From: Blakeslea trispora
Taxonomy: Eukaryota > Mucoromycota > Mucoromycetes > Mucorales > Choanephoraceae
Assembly (NCBI GenBank): GCA_025331445.1
Contig: JAIWNE010000008.1
Location: 72,001-136,000 of the forward strand
Direction: 5' to 3'
Length of the DNA stretch: 64,000 nucleotides
Positions within the stretch are counted from its first letter, which is position 1; each line of letters opens with the position of its first letter. Made by a program: the position numbers and the translations under genes. This document shows, piece after piece, positions 10,842 through 23,000 of the stretch. The notes below the pieces were generated by a model. It saw nothing but the letters and a program-made list of their open reading frames with translations, had not been told where the DNA came from and did not search any database.

Positions 10842-11707
10842 TTTGGTTTTATTTGCAGAAAAAAAAAGAGAATAAAATTATGGCTCAAAACTTGGCAAGT
10901 AGACATTGAGGCAAACAAATTAAAAGTCCTCTACTGAAGGCAACCAAGTAGCTTTGGCACGTTTAAACTAATATTTTGCTGTGTCTGTTTAATAAATAGC
11001 AAGCTAAATTACCTGTCCACTGTTGTGCATAAACAGTCTTTATATCAAGCACGAAAAGAGATTATATTCTATTGCGAGCATACAAGACTATTTTCTGAAT
11101 CAGAATGAAGGTCATGGTGTGAAAGTGCCTAAAGAATGAAGTGCAATTATGAAGAAAAGCTACAGATAATTGAATGTGAAAGAGTATTGCTGTATACCGA
11201 AAAGAAAAACGTAAATTTCTTAAAACCATATAAGCAGTGTCTTTTTTTTTCTATAGCTCATAAATTTCCTAGTAGTGAAAGCAAATGATCTAATTTATGC
11301 ATAAAGTGCTATTCTATAGTCTGATAAAATGGTTATAGGTGGAAGTTAAGTAGTTGATGCCCTTGATTGTATCAAAGGTTCGTTAAAGTGTAGAAAGAAA
11401 AAAAACAGGCAAAACTATCTAAAGTTGCTTTCTTGAAGCAACAAAGATGACAAAGAGAGAAAGAGCATTGTCTGCATTGTTTTTGGCAGATTCAATAGTA
11501 AGCTCTTTTTTAAGAGAATCTGATAGGTCAAGATTACACTTTTTTTAATTGATCTGGTACACAACCATATAAGTCTGCAAAAGCAGTCGATCACAAGCCA
11601 CCTGAGTTCGTTCTGAGACTTGTTTTATTCTTTTTTAAAGATGGTCAAGAATTTTTTTCGAATTCTTTTTTTTTTTTACTTCACTTTTAGTCTTTGCACC
11701 ATAAGCC
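10842..11707. promoter_or_regulatory. divergent spacer MAM33 / SRP40
   Basis: About 870 bp, A/T rich, with no convincing reading frame on either strand. It must hold the promoters of both flanking divergent genes. A T-tract at about 11665-11680 lies directly before the SRP40 leader. No defined element was recognised. Confidence 0.45.
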
Positions 11708-13571
11708 ATGTCTAACGTCGACTCACTTGTCTACAAGTACTTGTTGGAAAGCGGTAACACCGAAGCCGCCAACGCCTTGAAAAAGAAAAACCCTTCTGTA
11801 AGTAGATTTGTCTTTCTCGAAAGTTCTAATTCTTCTAAACTTTATTTTGACGTAACTATGTTCAGGTTGAAGAACAAAAGGTCAAGAAGAGCTTGGTTAC
11901 TATCATCGAGAAGTTCAACGCTGAGTAAGTTACTAAATAAGAAATGATGAACGCATATCTAAGTGGTTGATTTGTCTTTAGAAACAAGGATTCTTCTGAC
12001 AGCAGCTCTTCCGATAGTAGCTCTTCCTCCTCTAGCGATTCTTCTGATGAAGAAAAGGATACCGAAATGAAGGAAGCTAGCTCTTCTTCTGACAGCAGCA
12101 GCTCCTCTTCTTCTGAAAGCGAAAGCAGTGACAGCGAAGATGAAGACAAGATGGAAGTTGACAACAAAAAAGAAAGTTCTGCCAGTGAATCTTCTGAAGA
12201 AGAAAAGAAGGAGGCATCCTCCTCCTCCAGCAGCAGCAGCAGCTCTTCTTCTTCTAGCAGCAGCGAATCCGAATCCAGTGATTCTTCTGATGATGAAGAA
12301 GAAGAAAAGGCTGAAGAGAAGGTTGAAGAAAAGAAGGAAGAGTCTTCTTCCTCCAGCAGCAGCAGCAGCAGCAGCAGCAGCTCTTCTTCTTCTAGCAGCA
12401 GCGAATCCGAATCCAGTGATTCCTCTGATGATGAAGAGAAGGCTGAAGAAAAAATTGAAGAAAAGAAGGAAGAATCTTCCTCTTCCAGCAGCAGCAGCAG
12501 CAGCAGTGAATCTGAATCCAGCGACTCTTCCGATGAAGAAGAAAAGGCTGAAGAGAAGGTTGAAGAAAAGAAGGAAGAGTCTTCTTCATCTAGCAGCAGC
12601 AGCAGTTCCTCATCCTCCAGCAGCAGCGAATCTGAATCCAGTGATTCTTCTGATGAAGAAGAAGAAAAGGCTGAAGAGAAGGTTGAAGAAAAGGTTGAAG
12701 AAAAGAAGGAAGATTCCAGCTCTAGCTCATCAAGCAGCGATTCATCATCTGACTCTGACTCCAGCTCTGATGCTGATTCTGAATCATCCTCTGATGAAGA
12801 AGAAGAGGAGGAAGAAGAAAAGGCCGAAGAAAAGAAGGAAGAATCATCCTCTAGCAGTTCTAGCAGTGAATCCGAATCTAGCAGCAGCGAGTCTGAATCC
12901 AGCAGCAGTGAATCCGAATCCAGCAGCAGCGACTCTGAGTCCAGCAGTTCTAGCAGTTCTAGCAGCAGCAGTGAATCTGACAACGATTCTGATGTTGAAA
13001 TGGAAGACACTAACACTGGATCCAAGCGTAAAGCCGAAGAAGCTCTCGAAGAACCTGCTCCTAAGAAGTCCAACAGGTAATCAGCCTACACATTCATTGT
13101 ATATTTATACTGTATTATATACATTCCTTTCATTTCGCTTCTATAAGAGTTTGATATAATTCATTTGCTCTCCATTCATACATCTCTTCTCTTACTGTAC
13201 ACAACCAACCCATGTTTAATTCAGAATAAAAATAAGAAAGAGAAAATTCTAGTCACTTTGTATCTAACATAAACCCTTACTTTTATTCCTATCTATCTTT
13301 TAGCGGACCCAAGGTTAAGCGTGCAAAGACTCCTGGAACTCCCTTTCAACGTGTTAAGCCTGAAGAAGTAGAATTCTATGATGAACGTTTGAAGGACAAT
13401 ACATATGAAGCCAAAGGTGGTTCAGACATCAACTCCTATGGTTTCAAAGCTTCCCAAGATTTAATCAAGGTTCGTGGCGATAAATTCCGTGCTGAAAAGA
13501 ACAAGAAGAAGAGAGGCTCTTATAGAGGTGGCCAAATCTCTTTCGAAAGCCATAGCATCAAGTTCGAATAG
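11708..13571 (+). CDS. SRP40: nucleolar chaperone SRP40 / Nopp140
   Basis: Nucleolar phosphoprotein that chaperones box C/D and H/ACA snoRNPs and pre-ribosome factors. Exons 11708-11797, 11866-11924, 11982-13076 and 13304-13571 give 503 aa. Residues about 1-50 form the LisH-type N-terminus (SLVYKYLLESGNTEAANAL). Residues about 50-410 are alternating serine blocks and E/K blocks (EEKAEEKVEEKKEES repeated four to five times), dense CK2 sites. The C-terminal exon encodes the conserved SRP40 domain: TPFQRVKPEEVEFYDERLKD, YGFKASQDLIKVRGDKFRAE and RGSYRGGQISFESHSIKF. The last intron (227 nt) is the longest in the gene, starts with an in-frame stop (GTAATC) and contains AATAAA at 13225, so unspliced transcripts would lack the conserved C-domain. 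Confidence 0.93.
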
Positions 13572-15556
13572 ACATTTCATTACTAAATCTACATTACACA
13601 CATACACTTTACAAGTGCACTTTCATATTAAAACTGTATGCTTATATGATCATACGTACATCTACATCCCCATCATTATTTTCTTTTTCTTTTGATTCAA
13701 ATAAACTCTTTTCCTTTTATCGTAATGACATTCACAGACTTTGATTGTAGCAAGTGCTTTTCTTTCTCTTTAAGATGACAACTGCTTATCTCTCGAACTA
13801 TGCTCTAACTGTAGACAGTAAATGTCATTAAATTCGAGATACCATTTACCAGTACTGTTTGTGAGCACAATGCTGTTAAAAAGGCTAGACTATAAAATGA
13901 AAGACTTTTCTTGGTACGGGCATTGATTTGATGATAATAATAACAAAGAATAGTGCCGCACTCTCATATTTCAGCCAACCTCAATGCTTTAGTTTTTCTT
14001 TATCTTGGCTTCAACAAAAGCAATTGTAATTTTTCATCATAAACAAAAGAAGAAACAGCAACCAAAATCTATGTGTGTATGATTATATGTCAATCGAAAC
14101 AATCAAAAAACAAAGTGGCCAGTTCCGTTGTCTAAAAAGGATAAAAGCTGTTTTATGAGAGATGGCTAACGTAAACTTAGATTTATGCAAAAAATCATTT
14201 TTTTATATACCAATCTTAGACAGTAAAAAGACTTCTTTGACCAAAGATTTATTTATCGCCACTTGGGTTCTATGTTAGCTAACAAAGGTTTGTTTCTTTT
14301 AGCTTTAGAAGATACAGCTTATATTCAAGTCCATCTAACAACATAAGCATCAAGAATTAAAAATAGAAACAAATCTGTGATTTTGAGGCTGGAGCCTATT
14401 TGTTATTGAAGTGAAGAGACGCAGGTGTCAAGCGGAATCAGAACTTTGTCAAGCCGTTGAAACATATGAAGCACCCAATTGATTGAAGTCTTCAGTCAAT
14501 ACAGCATTTAAGAAATAGACATATGATGTTCCTTCCTGTCTCTGTATCTTCTCTTTGTGTAAATGATAGATTAATCAGCACACAACCTACATAATTTCAA
14601 ATAAGACTATGAGATTTATAAAGCCAGAAACACTTGTATTGGCTCTTTTTTAGCTAAAGATTAAGTCTTGCTATGAACAGTTTGGATCCCTCTTGACAGT
14701 GCCATAGTATACACTATACCTATGAGTAAGACACAGTCTATTATGCAAGGCGCACTGAAATTTAGTAAGGATATCAACAAAGAACCACTGCTGATATGTA
14801 TTAATCTCAGTTTATTGATGTTTCAGTCGTGTATTGTCAGCTATTCAATATCAGCTTGACACCATGCTCAACTTAGTTAAGGATCAAATCGTCTCATCTA
14901 CTTGAATATCAGGATAATTAGGTCGGAACAGTTGTACTACTGATATACTACCATTTATACACAAGAGTTTGTAGCATCTATCCGAAAGCATTTGACTAGT
15001 TTTACCCAAATGCACTCAGTCAAGATATAGGATTGTTATCGAATTGTTATGAAACTATCATCAGCTCGCATACTTTTATAAAGAAAAAAGGAGGTCTATC
15101 TTCTTGGGTCTTTAAAATTTCTAATTGAGCTTATTTTATCTCGCTTTACTTTTTCTCTTGTGATTTTTGTGTGTGTGTGTGTGTGTGTGTGTTTTGCCTC
15201 TAATTTTAAAAAGTGCTCTAGAAGAAAGTTTAAGCACAATATTTTCTCTTTATTGCTCAAGTCTATTTTCCAAGTCCGCACGATTTTTTTCCGAAAAATA
15301 CTAGATACATTTGATTTTCCCTTATTTCTTGTGCTTCCCCTTCTTTTTCTCTATTTCTCTCCTCTCTCTCTTTCTTATTTTCTCTTTTCTCTCGCTCGCT
15401 CGCTCTCTCTCTTTTTCTCCTTTCTCATATTTGTTGTCTAGATAGTTATCTGTGCTTGCCCTTGTATCCGCTATTTGTATTTATTGACTTGTGTATGTGT
15501 GTTTGAGTCCATTAGCTTGACTGTAGAATACGTGTAAATACATTTCCCAAAAGACT
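13572..15556. other. long spacer upstream of the CCCH gene
   Basis: About 2 kb without a supportable gene. It holds a GT microsatellite (15169-15191) and a long pyrimidine tract (about 15330-15428), the latter probably in the 5' leader of the CCCH gene. The remainder is ordinary A/T-rich spacer. Confidence 0.5.
15169..15191 (+). repeat. (GT)n microsatellite
   Basis: About eleven uninterrupted GT dinucleotides, 370 bp upstream of the CCCH zinc-finger start codon. Confidence 0.9.
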
Positions 15557-17275
15557 ATGACAGACCCCAATCTACTCTTCTCCCCTGATCTTTCCTTGAA
15601 TCTATTATCAAAAAGCTCACCTTCCCAGCTTCAACCATTCCAATATAAGCGTTCGCGCACCCAGCCTTCTTCAACCGAAGCAATCTATTCACAAAAAATG
15701 ACAACGGTGGCAGCAAACAACGGTACCACAAACAACAACAACAATCTAAAACGTAACTTTGAATAGAGTAGTCATTGTACCTTGTTACTGACTGTTTCAT
15801 TTTTAGCTTCCAACCTATCGCATGTTCCTTGCAAATTTTACAAACAAGGCACATGTACCGCAGGAGCCAACTGTACTTTTTCCCACAGCTCAGATCTTTC
15901 TTCAGAATCCGCTGTCTGTAAATATTTCGTAAAAGGTAATTGCAAATTTGGCACAAAATGTGCTTTGTTGCATACCATGTCTCCTTTCGGTACCTCCAAT
16001 GCAGTTTCTGTGAACGGAAACAAGATGAACGGGAATGGTTCAAATCGTCTAATGATGGCTAGTACACCACCTCAGCCAAGCCTATTAGCCTTTACTGGTA
16101 GAAGAAAAACAACTGACCAAGTCACCATCCCACTTTCCTCCAGTATTCACAACTCAAGTCATCTCGACCATCGATCTTTCAGTAGTGACCCTTTCGGCTC
16201 ATCTGCTCCTGCCGTTTCATTGTTTCATCATCACTACCAGCAATTGGGCGAACAGCAACAGCAACAGCAACAAAATGTATGGCACAGCCCTCAAAGTCCA
16301 CGAACTAATATGAGTCCACGAACAAATATGAGTCCAGACGATTTCATTGGCCTACACTCATCGCCGCGCGAATCCTCTGATTATCTTTTAGGAACTTCAC
16401 CATTTGCAAACTACCGCTTGTATTCTTCAGTTAAAAGTAACAGTAGTGGGTTCTTCAATAACACTGCCACTGATTATCGCCGCCAACCTTCTTTTGTAAA
16501 CAATCCTGCCACACCAAAAACAACACCAGGAATAGGATCATATGGGGCTGGATTTGATGATAACCATACTAGTAGCTTCTTTAGTCATCAACAATATCCA
16601 CCACAGCAACAACAACAGGAGCAGGGCTACGATCTTAATGATGCTATGCTACCTTCGTCATTGAATGACTTGTTTACGCCTACCGAACTACAATTGAGAA
16701 AAGTGAGACAACAAGAGCAACAATACTCGCTAAGCTATAGCCCGACGAGCAAAAACTACAATCACTTACCAAACCGAACTTCAAGAGATCCTAGTCAGTA
16801 CCCACCCTCTGATATGGTCTCAAAGCAAAATCAAACATGGAGAGTTCCTTTCTTAACCAAGTCAACGCAAAACAGCAGTGACATGCTAATGACACTACCA
16901 GCTGACTACGAAGACAATTTGATCGAAAGCACGGCTGCTATTAATATCCCAAGCAGCAATAAAAGCAATACTCTGGGAAATAATAGTGGTAGTGCATGTA
17001 GTAGTGATGGTAGTCAACATAGCTATCTGTTAACTCAGAAGCAACAACAACAGCAGCAGCAGCAATTAAAGGATGATTTAGTTCAGCCACAAGATGACGA
17101 TGTCCAATTCTTTATGGAAGACGATGAAGCTGTAATAACGCACGATAATGCCAACGATCACAAGACACCTAGCAATATGACCTCAGGTAATACCGCTAAT
17201 AATACCTCAACTTCTTCACCATCGACTACCAGCAATTATCCTTTTCCATCCCTTGTTAATTTACCAAGTATATAA
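15557..17275 (+). CDS. CCCH zinc-finger protein (two tandem fingers, LEE1-like)
   Basis: Exons 15557-15752 and 15807-17275 give 554 aa. Two CCCH fingers sit near residues 70-125: CKFYKQGTCTAGANCTFSH (C-x8-C-x5-C-x3-H) and CKYFVKGNCKFGTKCALLH (C-x8-C-x5-C-x3-H). Such fingers bind single-stranded RNA; the tandem arrangement with PCKFYKQGTC resembles yeast Lee1 and related fungal regulators. The remaining 400 residues are low complexity: Ser/Thr/Pro-, Gln- (several poly-Q runs) and Asn-rich, with a duplicated SPRTNMSPRTNMSP motif, all typical of a disordered regulatory tail. A long pyrimidine-rich leader precedes it, suggesting post-transcriptional control of its own message (inference). The target RNAs cannot be told from the sequence. 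Confidence 0.88.
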
Positions 17276-18576
17276 AAAACAGAAGAAAAAAGCATTCACC
17301 TCTCTTAATATGGAAGTCTAAAAAACAAATCATCTTACTATATTACTTTCTTTTTTTCCTCTTATTACTCTACACTACATATTTATCATACTCAAAAACA
17401 GAAACCATCTCTTTACACTTTATTTAAAAAAACACGCTTTGGTTTATCTCCAAAAATAAAAATAATTCAAACTTAGGAACAGCATTAGAGGTTAATCACA
17501 AAGTAGCCAAACTACATAACAAATGATTCTATTAAGCTATTTAAATGCTTTATACAGCTTATTGTAGCTACATAAACAGGAATGTGAATGATACATGCAA
17601 TGTTAGAAAGAAAATTGACGATCGTAAAAAGGGGTCAAACTTGGCGGGCTTCTTTTCTATAAATGGTGTTACCTTTAAAAATCAGGATTTCATGAAGTAA
17701 AAACACACTTGCTTAGCAGACAAGACTAAAATTCGTGTTGTAAATTACGCTAACAAATTTACTTGTTCAGGGATTTGGTTTGTATTTGAAGATTGAGCAT
17801 CACTTCATTGAAATAGATTATTGTTTTCTGTTTCTTTATGCGCCATTTAAGATAAAAAACAAGCTACCTAATACGCACTCATATAGTTTGTTGAAAAGAC
17901 AATGTATGTACGATGAAGATGTTTGATATAAAAGTTGATGAAACTAACAATCCGTTTATAAACAATGCAATTAAAAAGGGTGAGCCTATTTATGAGTTTC
18001 TTCTTGTCTCAACTATTTTGACCAAAATATATTGTGGATAGTCAAGAAAGCGGCCGATATTCCTGATTTGAGGTAAAGCTGGCATATTACTTGAAGGAAC
18101 ACAACATAATCTCTTTGTAACAAACAAATGTGCGTTTTGCACAAAATGCCCTTTTCTCATGTATAAGGCATAAGATACTCACAAAATAAATGATATTGCT
18201 GTTACGCTGTTCTAATAACTCTTGTCTTTCTTTCCTTTTTTTGAGCAACCACATGGTCTGAAGCCATTTTTTCATCGCATGATTTGTACTACTTTCTCTC
18301 TTTTTTTGCGTTTTCCAGGTAAAATAAGCGTGTAAATAGATGCAAAGTCTATATTCCCTTGAGTAACTACCATTAACCAATACAAACAATTCTTGTCATT
18401 CTAGGAGGAGAAGTAGAGAATTACATAGTGATATTTGTTCAGGTCTTTACTGCTGTACGAGATGCTTTTCTTGCATCTTCTCAGCTTAATTCTTCCTACA
18501 TTGTCTATTCAAACTAGCTCTCACTATCAATTTGCTTGTCGAAATAGCTTCATATAAAAAAAATATAATTTTCGTT
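17276..18576. other. convergent spacer, possible stray exon
   Basis: About 1.3 kb between the convergent CCCH and HP1 genes. The minus strand at 18389-18087 reads as a basic, coding-like stretch (AMKKWLQTMWLLKKRKERQE) but has no clear start, partner exon or homologue known to me; I leave it uncalled. Otherwise A/T-rich sequence. Confidence 0.35.
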
Positions 18577-19206
18577 TTAATCATCAGCGGTAATTTGAAT
18601 AAATTGAATATGTTTCTCGAAAAACTCTATCATCTTAAAGACACGATCAAGTTAAAACACGTTGTATGTATTTCAATCCCTTGTTTTTTTGTTCGAGTTA
18701 CCTTTTGTGGGCACTTTGCATAGACCTCGGTTGAATGGTGGACAGACTTGTACCCATTCTTCCAGTCAACATAAACAATGAATCCTGGCACTTTTGACCG
18801 CTCTATATAACTGATCGAAGCTACATGTGATTCCCAATCCTTGACAGAATTTGTGTATCTAAAGACTTCATCTTCTGTAGGTGTATTATCTAATTGCATT
18901 TTTTCTGTTGTCAAAGTCTGTTGTGATGCGATTCTTTTTTTGAATTCGATCACAGAAGAAGGCCATTCTCTGTTGATTGCATTAATATCAGCCAAAGACA
19001 ATAAATCACTGTACTTACGCAACCATTTTCTCCTCACTTTCCCAGGTGTTGTCATCTATATCGCAGCCAATCCATTTTACATGATACAGTACTTCTCCTT
19101 GCTACTTTGTCAGTTTCTTTGAATATAGAGCACTCATAACTGAACTAATTTACTTTTTTACCTCTGTTGTTCTTTGCTTAATAATGTATTCTGGGTAATC
19201 TTCCAT
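18577..19206 (-). CDS. heterochromatin protein 1 (chromodomain plus chromoshadow domain)
   Basis: Reader of methylated H3K9 that dimerises through its chromoshadow domain to build heterochromatin. Minus-strand exons 19206-19162, 19101-19019, 18969-18702 and 18633-18577 give only 150 aa, in frame throughout. The chromodomain occupies residues about 4-50: EYIIKQRTTEQGEVLYHVKW, IGCDIDDNTWESEEKM and WPSSVIEFKKRI. The chromoshadow domain occupies about 85-145: WESHVASISYIERSKVPGFI, VYVDWKNGYKSVHHSTEVY and KCPQKMIEFFEKHIQF. There is almost no N-terminal extension and a short hinge of about 30 residues, against 60 or more in most HP1 proteins. In the aromatic cage, Y7 and W25 are present but the third position (Y/F in HP1) is C28. 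The ATG chosen is the first that keeps the chromodomain; an upstream coding exon is possible but not seen. Confidence 0.92.
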
Positions 19207-20525
19207 AGTTTTGAGGGGTGTAAGAACTCTGAAATAGTAAGTGTCAATCAAATAAAAGAAAGAGAAAAAAAATAAGGACGCTTCTAAGACAGTGTGACTA
19301 TTCTACAGATTTAATTTGCGCATCAGAAGAGAACTAAAGCATACTCGTATTTGAGAAAGAATCTAATCTTTCTCGAGACTTCTTCTTTCACCTGTTTTCA
19401 AAAAGATTGCTTCTGTATTTTCGATTAAACATTGCTGGTTTTTGCAAAATGGGTTGTAGAGTCAACTCAGTCCCTTTCTAGTTTTTCACCTTGATACAAA
19501 CACATGCAAAAGTAGAATGGTTACTTTAGGTGCTACTGATCTTCCAGAGTAGATGTAGAGCTTAAATTATTTCTCATTCTCTGAATTGATGCCAAATTTT
19601 ATTACGTTTAATGACTCAATAGCGTTTTGTGAAAGTAACTTTACAGTAAGGGCCAGCAACAAGCAATACCAGAAAAAACTCTTTAAATACTAAAAGAAAT
19701 GAGCAATTCTTATTTTGATGAGTTTTTACTTCACTTTCTCTCTCTCTCTGCTATTGTCAACAAAATCTACACATTTTCTGGAGATAGAAGTAGTTCGGGA
19801 TCTAATGCTTGTTCTATCCCCTACATCTACAGCAAACTAGCGCCCAATTGTATTCGAGAGAGGGATAAGATATCAACGAGTAATGACAAGGCCCTTCTAT
19901 GTTATTTCAACAAATAGATTTAAGCTTTTGCGGTAGTGTCCTTTTCATGTTACAAACATACTTATCATCTAGAGGAACACCTTGCACCATATAAGGCTTA
20001 ATTCGTTGATAACAAAAGAACGGTAATACAACATCAGTCTTACATCAAATCAAAGCCACAATAACATTCTGATAATCTTGGTACTGAGTCGACTTGTTTG
20101 TTTTGCTGGAGAATCAAGGTCAAGCTTGTACCATTAGAGGTGGTATTGCAACCTTACCTCAATATCGATGGGTTTGATGCATTCTGCCCCTATTCTGTTA
20201 GATGTTTGAAGATGCAAACATTGACCAAAGTTTACTTGGCTAAAAACCAAACATTTGGTTTCATAGACAGCATCCGGTTGGATTTCTTCAATAATCCAAA
20301 TGAAAGAAAATGTGAGCAAACAAAAATCTGTCTATAGAAGGAGCTACAATATGTGGTGAACAGAACTGTTGCTCAGAATGTTGGAAATATTAGATCGATT
20401 TAGACAACACGAACGATATTGTAGCAATGATAGAAGATACAGTAAGACACAACTCAAAATTTCTCCTGTTGGTACAAATAATTTTTAGACTGCATATAAA
20501 GAAAGACTTCTAAATAAAAAAAGGC

Positions 20526-20705
20526 ATGTCTCGGAGAGTCTCTTTCTACTATGTATGGGATTCAAACGGAGGCAACAAGTATCAGAATAAATACAGCCTG
20601 CAATGGTTTTTCTGGTGGACATCAAAGCCAAATGAACTGTGTAGTTTTGATGATGGAAAAGAAGAGGCAATGTACAGTTTTCAATACGTTAACCCTTTCA
20701 GGTGA
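20526..20705 (+). other. isolated 59-codon frame, tryptophan-rich, unknown
   Basis: An ATG-started frame encoding 59 residues with an unusual aromatic core (YYVWDSNGG, then QNKYSLQWFFWWTSKPNEL). The composition is more protein-like than the surrounding spacer. It could be a relic exon or chance; there is no neighbour in the same strand within 2 kb. No function is proposed. Confidence 0.2.
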
Positions 20706-22822
20706 TTCAAAGATTGTATTGTAGATAGCTTCACATATCACTATATCGCTCTTCCATTGTACTGTTTCTCTTTTTTATTGTCTTTCTTTTCGGCACTGGT
20801 CTCGCCATTTATGTTTGGCTTTTTTTTTTTTTTTTTTGCTTGTCTAAATTCGACTTTAAAATCATCCAATTTTAGTTGTTTGCACAAAAACTAACAGTCT
20901 ATATGGACTAAAATTGCTAATAGCTGTTTATCAATTAATAGAACTAGTCAGGACAATTGTCTATTGTAAAATCAATCAAATATTGGAACATTTAAGAGTT
21001 CATTTCGCCCTTGAAAAGAAAAAGTTTCGATTGGCAGCTTCCCTTCTTTTTTTTTGTATAGAAGAATAGAATCGTTTATTCAATGCCTTGAACGTAGGCT
21101 GATGGACCAAGCGCTGATGAAATAAGCGTTAATTAATACAAAGAAAAATTGCTAATTTGAGACGCAGATATTAAATCTTGCAATATGATTAACAGACATT
21201 TCATGTTAAGTAAGCATAGATGGCTTTACCAGTCTAGACTATGGACTGAGACAGTAAGAAGTTCAATCCAGTCAGGCGACTGGAAATTAATAAAGATAAT
21301 TATGCCAGTATTGTATTGTTATCAAACGAAGCTTAATTAGATAAAGTAATTACTTCAGCTTGATCAGAAGTATCTCAGACAACTATTTTGGAAGGAAATA
21401 AGCAGCTTTCACCTTTTTCTAGGTCGATATACGATTGCTAGGAATTCTCTGCAAAGTGGATAGTCTGTTTTCTTGAACCTAGAGTGTGTTGTGTGCTCTG
21501 CCTTCATAACATCCCAGCAAACAAATAGCTCAAGCTTGTTAAAAAAGAAGCTATTAGCAAGTGTCAAACCTATTACATAGCTATTTGATTTTATCTTGCC
21601 AGGATAGCAGCTTATTAATTAGAATGTTGTAACAAATACAAAGTATACATTTACTTTCAGATCTTGTTGTAGATACGGCAATAAAGTTATTTACTACAAT
21701 TCCTTGTCTGTTCCTTATGATCTCCAAATTGGTAAAGATCTATTATTTCATGGTGAAGCGGATTGAGAGCTAGTATAGCGTAAATTTAAGGCGAATGCCA
21801 CCCACAGGATTGCTTTATATGTTTGTTGGAAAGATACACAATATCCTCACACAGTGAAAATGAAAAGTAATGAGCCAGAAAGAAACTAGCTTCTACATGT
21901 ATATGCATTGCTGCAATTGAGCGCTTAAGTATTAAGATGTTTCATGATGTAATAAAGCTTTGCTTGTATACTTGATGCAAAGCTTAGTATACGAGAAATT
22001 CTATACTTCTGAATCTTCATAATATATTTCTTATAAATATTTTGAGATTATTTTTTGACCTAATTCAAGCTACTAAATGAAGCTCTTACTCAAGTTAATT
22101 AATAAAATATGTCATAGTAAAGGCTCTAGTTCTCCCAAGCAATTAATCAATATGTTACCCATTAATCGAAATGTATTGGATTTTTGGTTACAGTTTCCAC
22201 TTTGGAATACACTCCTCCAACTCGAGGCAAGACCCGACTTCATAGTGTTTTGTTTTCAGTTCATCAATCTTACAATAATTTCGATAAACTTTTCTTGATA
22301 TAGCAAGTGATGAATCTGGCTTATTTCTTTCTTGTAGCCTTCTCAGTGCAGCATATATGCCAATTTGGTTTGCGCTTGGGTCTTATGCTAGCGTTACTTG
22401 ACTTGAAACTGATTAAAATCCCTGTCTCTATTTATGCTATCTTATTGCAGCAGACTCTCGAACAATAGTTAATTCGATACACATCGGTGATTCAAAGTTG
22501 CTTTTTTTCTGGACGTGGCTGGATACTGACTTTAATAGATTAGCTTATTTAATAAGGTATTCCATATGTATAAGCATATATTAATACATATTGTTTCATG
22601 AAATGCAAAATAGATCAAGTCTTTGTTGTTTGCAAGACTCGATTTAATGATCAAAGGCTTTACAGCGAATTGCTAATAGAGCCAAAAAATGTAAAGTTTG
22701 AAAAAGAAGAAATATCGAATTTCAGGCAAATATTGCTAAGCGCAAAATAATTAGCCACGCAAACAACATTCAAATGGTGAGCAAACTCATAGGCTGCTAT
22801 TTCTAGAAATGGAATGGTGGCA

Positions 22823-22831
22823 TATAAAAGG
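22823..22831 (+). promoter_or_regulatory. TATA-like element upstream of NIPA gene
   Basis: TATAAAAGG lies 178 bp before the start codon, followed by a long T/C-rich leader. Assignment as the core promoter is inference from sequence and position. Confidence 0.4.
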
Positions 22832-23000
22832 CATTAATGCTTTCGGAACATGCGCCAATATTTTGCGGCTGATCTTTTTTTAGATTATTAAAGCGGGCAT
22901 TGTCAATCTATTTTGCACCCTCTCTTTTTTTTTCCCTCTTATTCTCTTTTTTTTTTCTTTTTCATTTTTTTTAAATCTTTCCTTGTTCTCTTCTTTTAAC

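Larger units (their letters stand above)
19207..23000. other. gene-poor spacer between HP1 and NIPA genes
   Basis: About 3.8 kb of A/T-rich sequence. Short coding-like patches occur (for example 20098-20337 and 20526-20705) without introns, domains or recognisable relatives. I see no intact transposon, terminal repeat or RNA gene. A TATAAAAGG at 22823 near the right end probably serves the NIPA gene. Confidence 0.45.

Noticed and set aside
12001..13010. Regular repeats that might be taken for a CRISPR-like array
   Set aside because: The repeats are in frame, code for Ser and Glu/Lys blocks and have no unique spacers; the organism is eukaryotic.
11862..13073. 403-codon frame antisense to SRP40, almost only S, D, E, L and F
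   Set aside because: Mirror image of the repetitive serine/acidic coding exon; the plus strand has conserved N- and C-terminal domains and spliced exons, the antisense has none.
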